From positions 2,565,826-2,629,825 of the forward strand of contig NZ_OZ024668.1 of NCBI RefSeq assembly GCF_902497775.2: a DNA stretch of 64,000 bases, in the 5' to 3' direction. The position numbers and the translations under genes are program-made. Under the pieces are notes generated by a model. It saw only the letters and a list, made by a program, of their open reading frames with translations. It ran no database searches and was not told the origin of the DNA. Below, in pieces: positions 8,939-17,537 of this stretch (the stretch's first letter is position 1; the number at the start of each line of letters is the position of its first letter). Origin of the DNA: Pseudomonas fluorescens (GTDB lineage Bacteria; Pseudomonadota; Gammaproteobacteria; Pseudomonadales; Pseudomonadaceae).

Positions 8939-9760
8939 TCAGCCTTGGCGCAACCAGTCGATAAAGCGCGCAAACAGCTCGGACTGCGAGTTGATCTGCA
9001 GTTTAAGGTAGAGGTTCTTGCGGTGCATGCGCACGGTTTCCGGTGAAATGCCCATCTCGGCGGCGGTGGATTTCACCGAGTGACCGCGCAGGATCATCTG
9101 CGCCACCTGCCGTTCGCGCTCGGTCAGTACGTTGCAGCCAAAGCTGTCGAAAGCCGCCTGGATGCTGGTCGGGCTATTGGCCTCGCTGCTGGGCTCAAGG
9201 CCGTGCTGGGCGAAGCGGCTGAGCAGCTCGCGCACCATCGGCTCGACCGCCTGCAACAGGTGCAATTGTTCATCGCTCAGGGTGCTGGCACCGCTGCCCT
9301 GGAACAGGCTCAGGGAGATCTTGCTGTGCGGGTCGATGTCGACGATGTAGTAACTGTCTTCGGTGCAGCCGGTACCCAGGTAGTAGGTCTTGTAGTAGTC
9401 GCTGTCGAAGAAGTGGTCCGGGGCGATGTCCTGCAAATGGTAAAAGCCTTGGGCCAGGCCTTGCTCCACCGCCAGGCAAAACGGGTCGAGCAGGTAGCCG
9501 ACGGTAAAGTAGCGGTTGAGGATGGCGTCGCGGTAACGCTCGGGGATGCCCTGTTGATAGAGCAGTTGCGGCGGCTGGCCCTGGCGTTCGAGGCTGATCA
9601 TCATCGACTCGACCGCCACCAGTTGGTTCAGGGCGGCGGCCACGGCGGCCAGGGCATCGGCCTCGCCGCTGCGGGCAAAGGCGTGCTGCAGCGCTGCGTG
9701 CCATTGCTGCAGGGCGGCGAAAGACAGGCACATCGGGTTGTCGGCGGTAGCTCGGCTCAT
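8939..9760 (-). CDS. LuxR-family transcriptional regulator
   Basis: 273 aa from the ATG at 9760. The C-terminal domain (about 210-265) is a GerE/LuxR helix-turn-helix, with LTERERQVA at its start and SPETVRMHRKNLYLKL in the recognition region. The N-terminal 180 residues show no recognisable receiver or acyl-homoserine-lactone binding signature and may be a GAF-like ligand domain. Open frame extends to 9841 but would run into the neighbouring aminotransferase. It is the upstream member of a two-gene unit with the dioxygenase-like gene and may control it. Confidence 0.85.
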   Translation of the reverse strand: MSRATADNPMCLSFAALQQWHAALQHAFARSGEADALAAVAAALNQLVAVESMMISLERQGQPPQLLYQQGIPERYRDAILNRYFTVGYLLDPFCLAVEQGLAQGFYHLQDIAPDHFFDSDYYKTYYLGTGCTEDSYYIVDIDPHSKISLSLFQGSGASTLSDEQLHLLQAVEPMVRELLSRFAQHGLEPSSEANSPTSIQAAFDSFGCNVLTERERQVAQMILRGHSVKSTAAEMGISPETVRMHRKNLYLKLQINSQSELFARFIDWLRQG

Positions 9761-9837
9761 GCCCGGCAGTCTAACCCGCCAGGGGGCTGCGATGCAGCCC
9801 ATCGCCGGCAACGCCGACTCCCACAATGGATCGCTTC

Positions 9838-11256
9838 TCATGCCCCCGCGTACAACCCTTCGCGGTGCAGTTCTTCAGCGGTGTCGACAATGCACTGGCG
9901 CAAGGTTTCAACGATCTCGTCCACCTGCGCACGGGTGATGATCAGCGGCGGCGACATCACGTTCAGGTGCATGATCGGCCGCACCAGCAAGCCTTTGGCC
10001 TGGGCCCGGCGGTGGATGCGCTCGCCGATGTTGACCTCATCGGCAAACAGCGCCTTGCTGCGCTTATCGGCGACGAACTCGACACAGGCCATCAGTTTCA
10101 TACAGCGCACCTCACCCACCAGCGGCAGCCCGGCCAGGGTTTGCAGGCGCTGCTCCAGGTAGCCGCCAACCTCCTCGACATGGGCCAGCAGGTTTTCCCG
10201 CTCGATGATCTCGATGTTCTTCAACGCCGCCGTACAGCACACCGGGTGGCCACTGTAGGTAAAGCCGTGGGTGAAGCAGCGGCCCTTGCCTGGCTCGGCG
10301 ATAACCTTCCAGATCCGCGCCGAGAAAATGCACGCACCCAGCGGCAGGTAGGCCGAGGTCAGGCCCTTGGCGGTGGTGATGATGTCCGGCTGCACGCCGA
10401 ACAGCGCTTCGCAGGCGAAGAACTTGCCCAGGCGGCCAAAGGAGGTCACCACCTCGTCGGCCACGAAGAGGATGTCGTAGGTCTGGCACACCTGCCACAT
10501 GCGCAGGAAATAGTCCTTGGGCGGGATGATCACCCCGCCCGAGCCCATGATCGGCTCGGCAAAGAACGCGGCGACATTGTCGGCGCCAAGCGACAGAATC
10601 TTGTCTTCGAACTCGGCCACCAGAAAGTCGAGAAACTGCGCCTCGTCCATGTCGTCCGGCGCGCGGTACGGGTTGGGGTTGGAGACGTGGTGGATCAGCT
10701 CATGGGCATAGTCGAACTCGGGCACCCGGTCGGCCGCCTTGTTGCCGATCGACATGGTCAGCCAAGTGGAGCCGTGATAGGCGTTGTAGCGGGCAATCAC
10801 GTGCTTTTTGTGCGGCTTGCCGCGGCAGTTCTGGTAGTACTGGATCAGCCGGTAGGCGGTGTCGACCGCAGTCGAGCCGCCGGTGGTGAGGAACACGTGG
10901 TCGAGATCGCCCGGGGCCAGGCTGGCAAGCTTTGCGCACAACTCGATGGCGACGTTGTTGGCCATGTCCGAGAACGGGTTGGAATAGGCCAGCTGGCGTA
11001 CCTGGTCAGCGATGGCCAGGGCCATCTCCTCGCGGCCCAGGCCGATATTGGTGCACCACATGCCGCCAACGGCATCGAGGAAGCGGTTGCCGTCGGTGTC
11101 GTAGATGTAGGCGCCCTCACCTTCGACGATGTTCAGCGCGCCTTGCTCGGCATGCTCATCAAACACGTGGTAACCGTGTAGGTAGTGGGCTTTGTCGGCT
11201 GCCACCAGGGCGTCGTTGGCGGCGGGTGCTGTGAAGGCGTTGTTTGGCGTGGCCAT
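9838..11256 (-). CDS. Class III PLP-dependent aminotransferase (polyamine/omega-amino acid type)
   Basis: 472 aa. Class III signatures are visible: the PLP-phosphate region TTGGSTAVD (124-132), Asp267 (in FVADEVVTSFGR) to hold the pyridine nitrogen, and Lys297 (in TTAKGLTSAY) as the PLP lysine. Length and blocks fit the putrescine/beta-alanine:pyruvate transaminase group (SpuC-like). It is followed upstream in the same direction by a putrescine-type binding protein gene (33-base gap), which supports a polyamine or diamine substrate. AAGGA precedes the ATG. Confidence 0.88.
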   Translation of the reverse strand: MATPNNAFTAPAANDALVAADKAHYLHGYHVFDEHAEQGALNIVEGEGAYIYDTDGNRFLDAVGGMWCTNIGLGREEMALAIADQVRQLAYSNPFSDMANNVAIELCAKLASLAPGDLDHVFLTTGGSTAVDTAYRLIQYYQNCRGKPHKKHVIARYNAYHGSTWLTMSIGNKAADRVPEFDYAHELIHHVSNPNPYRAPDDMDEAQFLDFLVAEFEDKILSLGADNVAAFFAEPIMGSGGVIIPPKDYFLRMWQVCQTYDILFVADEVVTSFGRLGKFFACEALFGVQPDIITTAKGLTSAYLPLGACIFSARIWKVIAEPGKGRCFTHGFTYSGHPVCCTAALKNIEIIERENLLAHVEEVGGYLEQRLQTLAGLPLVGEVRCMKLMACVEFVADKRSKALFADEVNIGERIHRRAQAKGLLVRPIMHLNVMSPPLIITRAQVDEIVETLRQCIVDTAEELHREGLYAGA

Positions 11257-11289
11257 GGCAGTGTCCTTGGCGAGGGGAAAATTGAAAAT

Positions 11290-12393
11290 TCAGCTACCGG
11301 TCTTGACCGTGCTCCAGACCCGGGTAATAGCGCGCATGTCCTTGCCGCTCTGGGTTTTCTGCGCGAACAGGCGCTCGCGGGTGCTGGCGTCCGGGTAGAT
11401 CGCCGGGTCATTGCGAATTTCGGCCTGCACCAGCTTTGTTGCGGCGGCATTGCTGTTGGCGTAGTGGATGTAGTTGCTGACCTTGGCGATATTCTGCGGC
11501 TGCAGGAGGAACTCGATGAAGCGGTGGGCATTGGCCGGGTGCGGCGCGTCACTGGGCAGGTAGAGGTTATCGAACCAGATCAGCGAGCCTTCCTGGGGTA
11601 TGAAGAACGACAGCTTGATGTTCTTCTTCGCTTCCTCTGCCCGTGCCTGGGCGGTGGCGTAGTCGCCGGACCAGGTCAGGGCCAGGCAGGTATCGCCGTT
11701 GGGCAAGCTGGTGAGGTAATTGACCGAATCGAATTTCTTGATGAACGGACGCACGCTCAGCAGCAGGTCCTGGGCCGCCTTGAGGTCGTCGGCCTTGGCG
11801 CTGTTGGGGTCGCGGCCCAGGTACTTGAGGGCCAGCGGGATCACTTCGCTAGGTGCATCCATCAGAGTCACGCCGCAGTCGGCAAAGCGCGAGACGATCT
11901 TCGGGTCAAAGAGCATGGCCAGCGAACCAATGGGCGCATCGGGCATGCGCGCCTTGATCTTGTCGACGTTGTAGGTCACCCCGGAGCTGCCCCAGGTGTA
12001 AGGCGCAGAATATGCCAGGCCCGGGTCGTAGCCTTGCAGGTTGCTCAGCACCTGCGGGTCGAGGTTGTGCCAGCTTGGCAGCTGCTGCTTGTCCAGCGGC
12101 TGGAACACCCGGGCCTTGATCAGCGGCGGCACCAGGGAGGCGTTGAGCACCACCAGGTCGTAGCCCGAGCGCCCGGTCAGCAGTTTGGTCTGCACCGTTT
12201 CGTAGCCGTCGAAGGTGTCGTAGATCACCTTGATGCCGGTAGCTTGTTCAAAGTCGGCGAGGGTCGTTTCGCCGATGTAATCCGTCCAGTTGTACAGCCT
12301 GAGTGTGTTGCCCGCCTCCTCGCCGGCGGCGAGCGCCGCCGTTGCCAGGGGCGCGAGCAACAGACTGGAAATCACCTTCAGTGTCTTTCGCAT
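11290..12393 (-). CDS. Polyamine ABC transporter periplasmic binding protein (PotF/SpuD type)
   Basis: 367 aa from the ATG at 12393, which has GGAG five bases upstream; an in-frame GTG at 12399 is less likely. A signal peptide is followed by NTLRLYNWTDYIGE, the typical opening of putrescine/spermidine binding proteins, and the FDGYETVQTKLLTGRSGYDLVV block. It binds polyamine in the periplasm and delivers it to an ABC importer. No permease or ATPase gene is adjacent, so it must share one encoded elsewhere. Paired with the class III aminotransferase. Confidence 0.9.
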   Translation of the reverse strand: MRKTLKVISSLLLAPLATAALAAGEEAGNTLRLYNWTDYIGETTLADFEQATGIKVIYDTFDGYETVQTKLLTGRSGYDLVVLNASLVPPLIKARVFQPLDKQQLPSWHNLDPQVLSNLQGYDPGLAYSAPYTWGSSGVTYNVDKIKARMPDAPIGSLAMLFDPKIVSRFADCGVTLMDAPSEVIPLALKYLGRDPNSAKADDLKAAQDLLLSVRPFIKKFDSVNYLTSLPNGDTCLALTWSGDYATAQARAEEAKKNIKLSFFIPQEGSLIWFDNLYLPSDAPHPANAHRFIEFLLQPQNIAKVSNYIHYANSNAAATKLVQAEIRNDPAIYPDASTRERLFAQKTQSGKDMRAITRVWSTVKTGS

Positions 12394-12500
12394 AGCCACT
12401 CCGTCGTGTCACCAGGATCTGCTCGGTGTGAGCCGACGGGGTTACTATCGAGGGAGCGGGCGCCTGGAACCATACCCCGAATGGGTAGGTGTCGTTTCTA

Positions 12501-12547
12501 TCGCGGAGCAAGCCGTTCCCACGGTGGGAGCGGGCTTGCCCCGCGAT
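12501..12547. repeat. REP-type palindromic repeat
   Basis: An imperfect inverted pair, tcgcggagcaagccgttccc and its partner ending cttgccccgcga, separated by a few bases. It lies between the quinone oxidoreductase stop and the polyamine-binding protein start. Its core is shared with the four other REP copies in this window. Confidence 0.85.
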
Positions 12548-12554
12548 CAGGCCC

Positions 12555-13256
12555 TCAAGCCAACGGATACAACGCCTCGTCAAACTGCGCCAAGCGTGGA
12601 AACACCAGCGGCTGGTCATCGGACAAATGCGCCAGGCGCTGCTGGTAACTGCGCAAAAAGTCCTTGCGCGCCTCATCGCTGATATACGGCACATGCCAGG
12701 CCACGAACGGCTCCAGCACCTCGAAACCGACATAGGCCAGGGTGCCACGCAGGATCGGGCGCAACATGTCTTCCAGCGGCCCGTGAATCGCGCCGTCGCC
12801 AAACATGTGCTCGCGCCCGCCAAGGGTCACGGTCACCAGGGCTTTCTTGCCCGCCAGCCCGCCCTGGTCATAGAAACGCTTACCGCCATAGCACACCCCC
12901 GAGACCAGCACCCGGTCGATCCAGCCCTTGAGCATGGCCGGGGCCGAGAACCAGAAGATCGGGAAATTCAGCACCACCAGGTCCGCCCACAGCAGTTTGT
13001 CCAGCTCCTGCTGGATGTCGGCGGCAATCGACTGGCTCTTGACCCCCAGGCGCTGCTCCAGGGCATACACCAGGTAATCCGGGTTCTCGCGGGTGACGAA
13101 GTCAGCGGCGCTGGCCACCGGGTTCCAGTCCATCGCATACAGGTCGCTGACCTGCACCTGATGGCCCTGGGCAGTGAAGGTTGCGACAGCCTGGTCACGC
13201 AAGGCGGCGGTAAAGGATTGCGGCTCGGGGTGAGCGTGAACGATCAGTACATTCAT
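12555..13256 (-). CDS. NAD(P)H dehydrogenase (quinone), flavodoxin-fold
   Basis: 233 aa. The opening MNVLIVHAHPEPQSF is typical of the NQO1/KefF/MdaB flavodoxin-like family, with the quinone-binding and dimer block FPIFWFSAPAMLKGWIDRV at about 99-117. It would bind FAD or FMN and reduce quinones or electrophiles by two electrons in the cytoplasm. An AAGGAA site precedes the ATG. It sits 36 bases after the aldehyde dehydrogenase on the same strand, so it may be the distal gene of the aru operon. That link is inferred from spacing only. Confidence 0.88.
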   Translation of the reverse strand: MNVLIVHAHPEPQSFTAALRDQAVATFTAQGHQVQVSDLYAMDWNPVASAADFVTRENPDYLVYALEQRLGVKSQSIAADIQQELDKLLWADLVVLNFPIFWFSAPAMLKGWIDRVLVSGVCYGGKRFYDQGGLAGKKALVTVTLGGREHMFGDGAIHGPLEDMLRPILRGTLAYVGFEVLEPFVAWHVPYISDEARKDFLRSYQQRLAHLSDDQPLVFPRLAQFDEALYPLA

Positions 13257-13292
13257 TGAAAATTCCTTGAACGGTGGGTATCTCGCAATGCC

Positions 13293-14708
13293 TTAGAGCT
13301 GAATGGCCTTGGTCTCGACGAACTCGGCCAGGCCCTCCTCGCCCCACTCGCGGCCATTGCCCGACTGTTTGTAACCGCCGAACGGCGCCTGGTAGTTGAA
13401 CGCCGCGCCATTGATGAAGCACTGCCCGGCGCGCAGCTGCCGGCCCAGTTGCAGGGCCCGCTCGCGGTCCGCCGCCCATACCGCGCTGGACAAACCAAAG
13501 GGGGAGTCATTGGCCAGGGCAACCCCTTGAGCCTCATCGGCATAGGGGATCAGGCACAGTACCGGGCCGAAGATCTCTTCCTGGGCGATACGCATGCGGT
13601 TGTCGACGTCGGCGAACAGGGTCGGCGCCACGTAGAAGCCGCGTTCCAGGCCTGGCACCGTGTCGCCGCCACACAGCAGCCGCGCGCCCTCCTCCTGGCC
13701 AATGCGGACGTAGTCCAGCACCGTGCGCCGCTGCGCCGCCGAACACATGGGGCCGAGGAAGCTGTGCGGATCTTGCGGGTCGCCCATGACCAGGCTGCGG
13801 GTTTCATCCAGGGCGATTGCCAGCGCCTCTTCATAGCGGCTGGCCGGCAACAGCATGCGCGTCAGCGCCGTGCAGGTCTGCCCAGAGTTGATCATCACGT
13901 CCTGCACGCCATAGCGCACCGCCGCTTCCAGGTCAGCATCGGCGGTGATCAGCAGCGCCGACTTGCCGCCCAGCTCCAGGCACACGCGCTTGACCGACGG
14001 CGCTGCGGCCTGGGCCACGCGCACGCCAGCGCCGGTGGAGCCGGTGAACGAGACCATGTCGACCTGCGGGTGGCGGGCCAACGCCTCACCGACCTTGGAA
14101 CCGGGGCCACTGACCAGGTTGAACACCCCGGCCGGCAAGCCGATGGCTTCGATCATCTCGGCCAGCAAAAACGCATGCAGCGGGGTTTCCTGGCTCGGCT
14201 TGAGCACCACCGTGCAACCGGCGGCCAACGCCGGGGCCAGCTTGCCAATCAACTGGTGCAGCGGGTAGTTCCAGGGGTTGATGAAGGCGCAGACGCCCAC
14301 CGCTTCGCGCACCACCAGCGAGTTGCCGACCTCGCGCACCTCATCCATCAGCCCGGCCAGTTCAATGTATTGCTCAAGGCCAGCAATCGGCCCGTCGACC
14401 TGCACTGCCCGGCACCACTGCACTGGCATGCCCAACTCGCAGGTGATGACGGCCGCCATTTCATCGGCGCGGGCCTTGAGTTGTTCGGCCAGGGCGCGAA
14501 TGTAGCCTGCGCGTACGCTGGACGGGGTTTTCGACCAACTGGCAAAGGCATGACGCGCCGCCGCGACCGCCCGGTTGACGTCCTGCTCATCACCCAGCGG
14601 CACCCTGCCTGCTACTGCTTCGGTCGCCGGGTTGATCACTTCGGCCAGGCCCTGGCCCGACGGCAGCTGCCAGCCGCCATCGATAAACAGCCGCGAATAG
14701 TCACGCAT
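13293..14708 (-). CDS. Aldehyde dehydrogenase, probable 4-guanidinobutyraldehyde dehydrogenase of the ATA pathway
   Basis: 471 aa, typical NAD(P)-dependent ALDH. Visible features are Asn147 (NPWNYP), the Rossmann segment FTGSTGAG (221-228), general base Glu245 (LELGGKS) and catalytic Cys279 (NSGQTCTALTR). The ATG overlaps the stop of the AruH-like gene (eight bases shared), so they are translated together. After AruH and AruI convert arginine to 4-guanidinobutyraldehyde, this enzyme would oxidise it to 4-guanidinobutyrate, a role filled by KauB in P. aeruginosa. The substrate is inferred from context. Confidence 0.88.
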   Translation of the reverse strand: MRDYSRLFIDGGWQLPSGQGLAEVINPATEAVAGRVPLGDEQDVNRAVAAARHAFASWSKTPSSVRAGYIRALAEQLKARADEMAAVITCELGMPVQWCRAVQVDGPIAGLEQYIELAGLMDEVREVGNSLVVREAVGVCAFINPWNYPLHQLIGKLAPALAAGCTVVLKPSQETPLHAFLLAEMIEAIGLPAGVFNLVSGPGSKVGEALARHPQVDMVSFTGSTGAGVRVAQAAAPSVKRVCLELGGKSALLITADADLEAAVRYGVQDVMINSGQTCTALTRMLLPASRYEEALAIALDETRSLVMGDPQDPHSFLGPMCSAAQRRTVLDYVRIGQEEGARLLCGGDTVPGLERGFYVAPTLFADVDNRMRIAQEEIFGPVLCLIPYADEAQGVALANDSPFGLSSAVWAADRERALQLGRQLRAGQCFINGAAFNYQAPFGGYKQSGNGREWGEEGLAEFVETKAIQL

Positions 14709-15891
14709 CAGCCTTGGCCTCCATCAGTTCAGCGGCGCAGCGGGCAATGCGCTGGCAAGCCTCGCGCAGCGCTTGGGCGCCGAGCACCAGGCCCAGGCGG
14801 ATATGCCCGGCGGCGCTGGGGCCAAAGGCTTCGCCGGCGAGCACCGAGACGCCATGGTGATCAAGCAGACGATAGGCGAATGCCTGGGCGCTGAGGCCGG
14901 TTGCGCGGATATCGACCATCACGAACATGCCGCCATCGGGCTTGAGCGCGCGCAGGCCCGGGCAATCGGCCAGGCACTCGCAGACCAGGTCCCGGCGCTG
15001 GCGATAGGCTTCGCGCATCACTGCCAGCTCCGGCAGTTGTTGTTCCAGGGCGACCACTGCGGCGTCCTGGATGAAATCGGGCGAGCCATAAAGCATGCAC
15101 AGCGCCAGGTTCTCCAGGTGCGTGGCCAGGGCTTGCGAGCCGACCACCCAGCCCACTCGCCAGCCAGTCATGGCATGGGACTTGGACAGGCTGTTGAGGG
15201 TCGCCGTGCGCTCGGCCATGCCGGGCAGGCTACCGGGGCTGATGTGCTCGCCGTCGTACAGCAGCTCGCTGTAGACCTCATCGCAGATCAGCCACAAGTC
15301 ATGGGCGATGCACAACTCGGCCAAGGCCTCCCAGGTGCTGCGCGGTAGGCTGGCGCCGGAGGGGTTGTGCGGGCTGTTCAGGGCCAGGGCGCGAGTCTTG
15401 GCGGTGATGCGCGCGGCGACATCCTCGGCCTGCACCCGAAAGCCGTGCTCCGGGCGCACCGGCACCGGGATCACCGTGGCGCCACAGGCGCCGAACACCG
15501 CTTCATAGGTAACGTACATGGGCTCGGCGACGATCACTTCATCACCAGGGTTGAGCACGCACTGGGCCACGCAGAACAGCGCGCACTGGGCCCCGGCCAG
15601 CACGGTCACCTGATCGGCGCCGGTCGGCTGGCCGCTGCGCTGTTGATGGCGGCGGGCAATGGCCTGGCGCAGGGCCAGTTTGCCGCGCACGTCGGAATAA
15701 TGGGTGTGGCCGTTGTGCAGGCTGTCGATGGCGGCCTGAACGATTGGCGCCGGAGTGTCGAAATCCGGATCGCCGACCGACAGCAGCAGCACGTCCTGGC
15801 CTTTTTCCAGCAGTTCCAGGGCGCGGTAGTGGATGTCCCAGGCAGCGGCGCCGTCACCGGCGATACGTTGGGTCAGATCGGAAAAGCGCAT
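14701..15891 (-). CDS. aruH: Arginine:pyruvate transaminase AruH
   Basis: 396 aa class I aminotransferase. Key features are SPHNPSGA (173-180), [13 protein letters not shown] and PLP Lys237 ([15 protein letters not shown]). The ATG at 15891 follows GGGAG; open frame continues to 15936 without a ribosome site. It moves the alpha-amino group of arginine to pyruvate, giving 2-ketoarginine and alanine, the first step of the arginine transaminase pathway. The assignment is supported by the adjacent AruI-type decarboxylase and the AruRS-like regulators in the window. A close paralogue lies at 43247-44503. Confidence 0.88.
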   Translation of the reverse strand: MRFSDLTQRIAGDGAAAWDIHYRALELLEKGQDVLLLSVGDPDFDTPAPIVQAAIDSLHNGHTHYSDVRGKLALRQAIARRHQQRSGQPTGADQVTVLAGAQCALFCVAQCVLNPGDEVIVAEPMYVTYEAVFGACGATVIPVPVRPEHGFRVQAEDVAARITAKTRALALNSPHNPSGASLPRSTWEALAELCIAHDLWLICDEVYSELLYDGEHISPGSLPGMAERTATLNSLSKSHAMTGWRVGWVVGSQALATHLENLALCMLYGSPDFIQDAAVVALEQQLPELAVMREAYRQRRDLVCECLADCPGLRALKPDGGMFVMVDIRATGLSAQAFAYRLLDHHGVSVLAGEAFGPSAAGHIRLGLVLGAQALREACQRIARCAAELMEAKADA

Positions 15892-15919
15892 GGCAGTCTC
15901 CCAAAAAAGCGGTTGAAGC

Positions 15920-17527
15920 TCAGCGCGCGCAGGCATGCTTGAGCTCGATCAGGGTTACGCCGTTGCGGGCAAAGCCGCTGCGCAATTCCCGTTGCAGGTC
16001 ATCCAGGCTTTGCGGCTGCGCCACGCTGCAACCAAAGGCGCGGCCAAGGGCGGCGAAGTCGGGGTTGCGCGGCAGCACGCCGATCGGCTCGATATCCAGG
16101 CCGAGCATGTCGTCGCGAATCTGTCCCAGGGCATCGTTGTTCCACAGCAGGACCACCAGCGGCCGGTCCAGTTCTTCTACCGCGGTGGCCAGTTCCTGGG
16201 CGGTGTAGAGGAAACCGCCGTCACCGACCAGCACCAGGCCAGGGCGGTCCTGGGTGGCGAACATGCCGCCGATCCCGGCAGGCAAGCCGTAGCCCAGGGT
16301 GCCGTAGCCGGTCGGGTGCAGCCAGCTGCGGGGCGCACGGCTGGCATAGACGTAGTTGCCGGTGTAGGCCAGCTGGGTCATGTCGGTGCTGATGAAGGCG
16401 TTGGCCGGCAGCTCGGCCGCAACCCGGTCAAGAATCGCCTGGTGAATCGCCTGCAGCGGGCCATGGCTGGCCTTGACCGCCTGGCGCAGGCTGGCGACGG
16501 CATCGCTGGCGGCACCGGCATCGCGCGGCGCTTGCACCAGGCGCTCGAGCAAGGCGACGACGGTCTGCCGGGCATCGCCCTGCAAGGCCACGGCGCAAGG
16601 GTAGAAATCGTTGAACTTGCGCGGATCTATATCCACCCGCAGCAGCTCGCCATTGAGTTGCAGCCGTTCACGCCAGAAATCGGTGTCGGCCATTTCAGTA
16701 CCGACCGCAAGGATCACGTCGGCCTCGGCGATCAGTTGCCAGCCAGGCTCGACGCACAAGGACGAACCGGCATTGAGCGGCGCATCCGCTGGCAGCAAGC
16801 CTTTGCCGGCAACGCTGGTGAACAGCGGCGCGGCCAGGCGCGTGCTCAGTTGCTGTAACTGCTGTGCCGCGCCCAGGGCACCGCCACCGGCAATGATCAT
16901 CGGCCGCTTGGCGCCTGCCAGTTTGTTGGCAGCCTGATCCAGCGCGCTGCTGGCCGGCACGCCCCGGCCCGGGCGGCGCACTACCTCATTGCTCCAGTCG
17001 CGGGCCACTGGCGCGGCCAGCACATCCAGCGGCACCGAAATATGCACCGGGCGCGGGCGTTCGCTGTCGAATACCGCATAGGCACGGGCGATCAGCTCGG
17101 GAAGGTCCTCGGCGCTCAAGGCCACGGCGGAAAACGCCGTGATCGGCGCGGTCATGGCGCGCTGGTCCTGGGTTTCGTGCAGGCAGCCCCAGCCTTTGCC
17201 CAGGCTTGCGGTGTGGTTGACGCTGGAAATCACCAGCATCGGGATCGAGTCGGCATAGGCCTGGCCGATGGCGGTGGCGGCGTTGGTCACACCCGGGCCG
17301 GTGATGACGAAGCACACCCCCGGCTTGCCGCTGACCCGCGCATAGCCGTCGGCCATGAAACCCGCGCCCTGCTCATGGCGGGTCAGCACGTGGCGGATGC
17401 CGCTGCCGGGCAGGCCACGGTACAGCTCCAGGGTGTGCACCCCGGGAATGCCAAACACGGTATCGACCCCGTAGTTGGCCAACAGGCGCACCAGGGCCTG
17501 GCCACCGGTCATTGGGCTGTTGTGCAT
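15920..17527 (-). CDS. aruI: 2-Ketoarginine (5-guanidino-2-oxopentanoate) decarboxylase AruI
   Basis: 535 aa thiamine-diphosphate enzyme of the acetolactate synthase-like superfamily. The N-terminal Pyr domain has Glu50 in the RHEQGAG motif. The C-terminal domain has the ThDP motif GDGG followed about 25 residues later by NN. The start at 17527 has AAGGAG six bases upstream; frame extends to a TTG at 17551. Its place 28 bases upstream of aruH and in the same operon distinguishes it from biosynthetic IlvB-type enzymes. It decarboxylates 2-ketoarginine to 4-guanidinobutyraldehyde. Confidence 0.88.
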   Translation of the reverse strand: MHNSPMTGGQALVRLLANYGVDTVFGIPGVHTLELYRGLPGSGIRHVLTRHEQGAGFMADGYARVSGKPGVCFVITGPGVTNAATAIGQAYADSIPMLVISSVNHTASLGKGWGCLHETQDQRAMTAPITAFSAVALSAEDLPELIARAYAVFDSERPRPVHISVPLDVLAAPVARDWSNEVVRRPGRGVPASSALDQAANKLAGAKRPMIIAGGGALGAAQQLQQLSTRLAAPLFTSVAGKGLLPADAPLNAGSSLCVEPGWQLIAEADVILAVGTEMADTDFWRERLQLNGELLRVDIDPRKFNDFYPCAVALQGDARQTVVALLERLVQAPRDAGAASDAVASLRQAVKASHGPLQAIHQAILDRVAAELPANAFISTDMTQLAYTGNYVYASRAPRSWLHPTGYGTLGYGLPAGIGGMFATQDRPGLVLVGDGGFLYTAQELATAVEELDRPLVVLLWNNDALGQIRDDMLGLDIEPIGVLPRNPDFAALGRAFGCSVAQPQSLDDLQRELRSGFARNGVTLIELKHACAR

Positions 17528-17537
17528 GTTCATCTCC

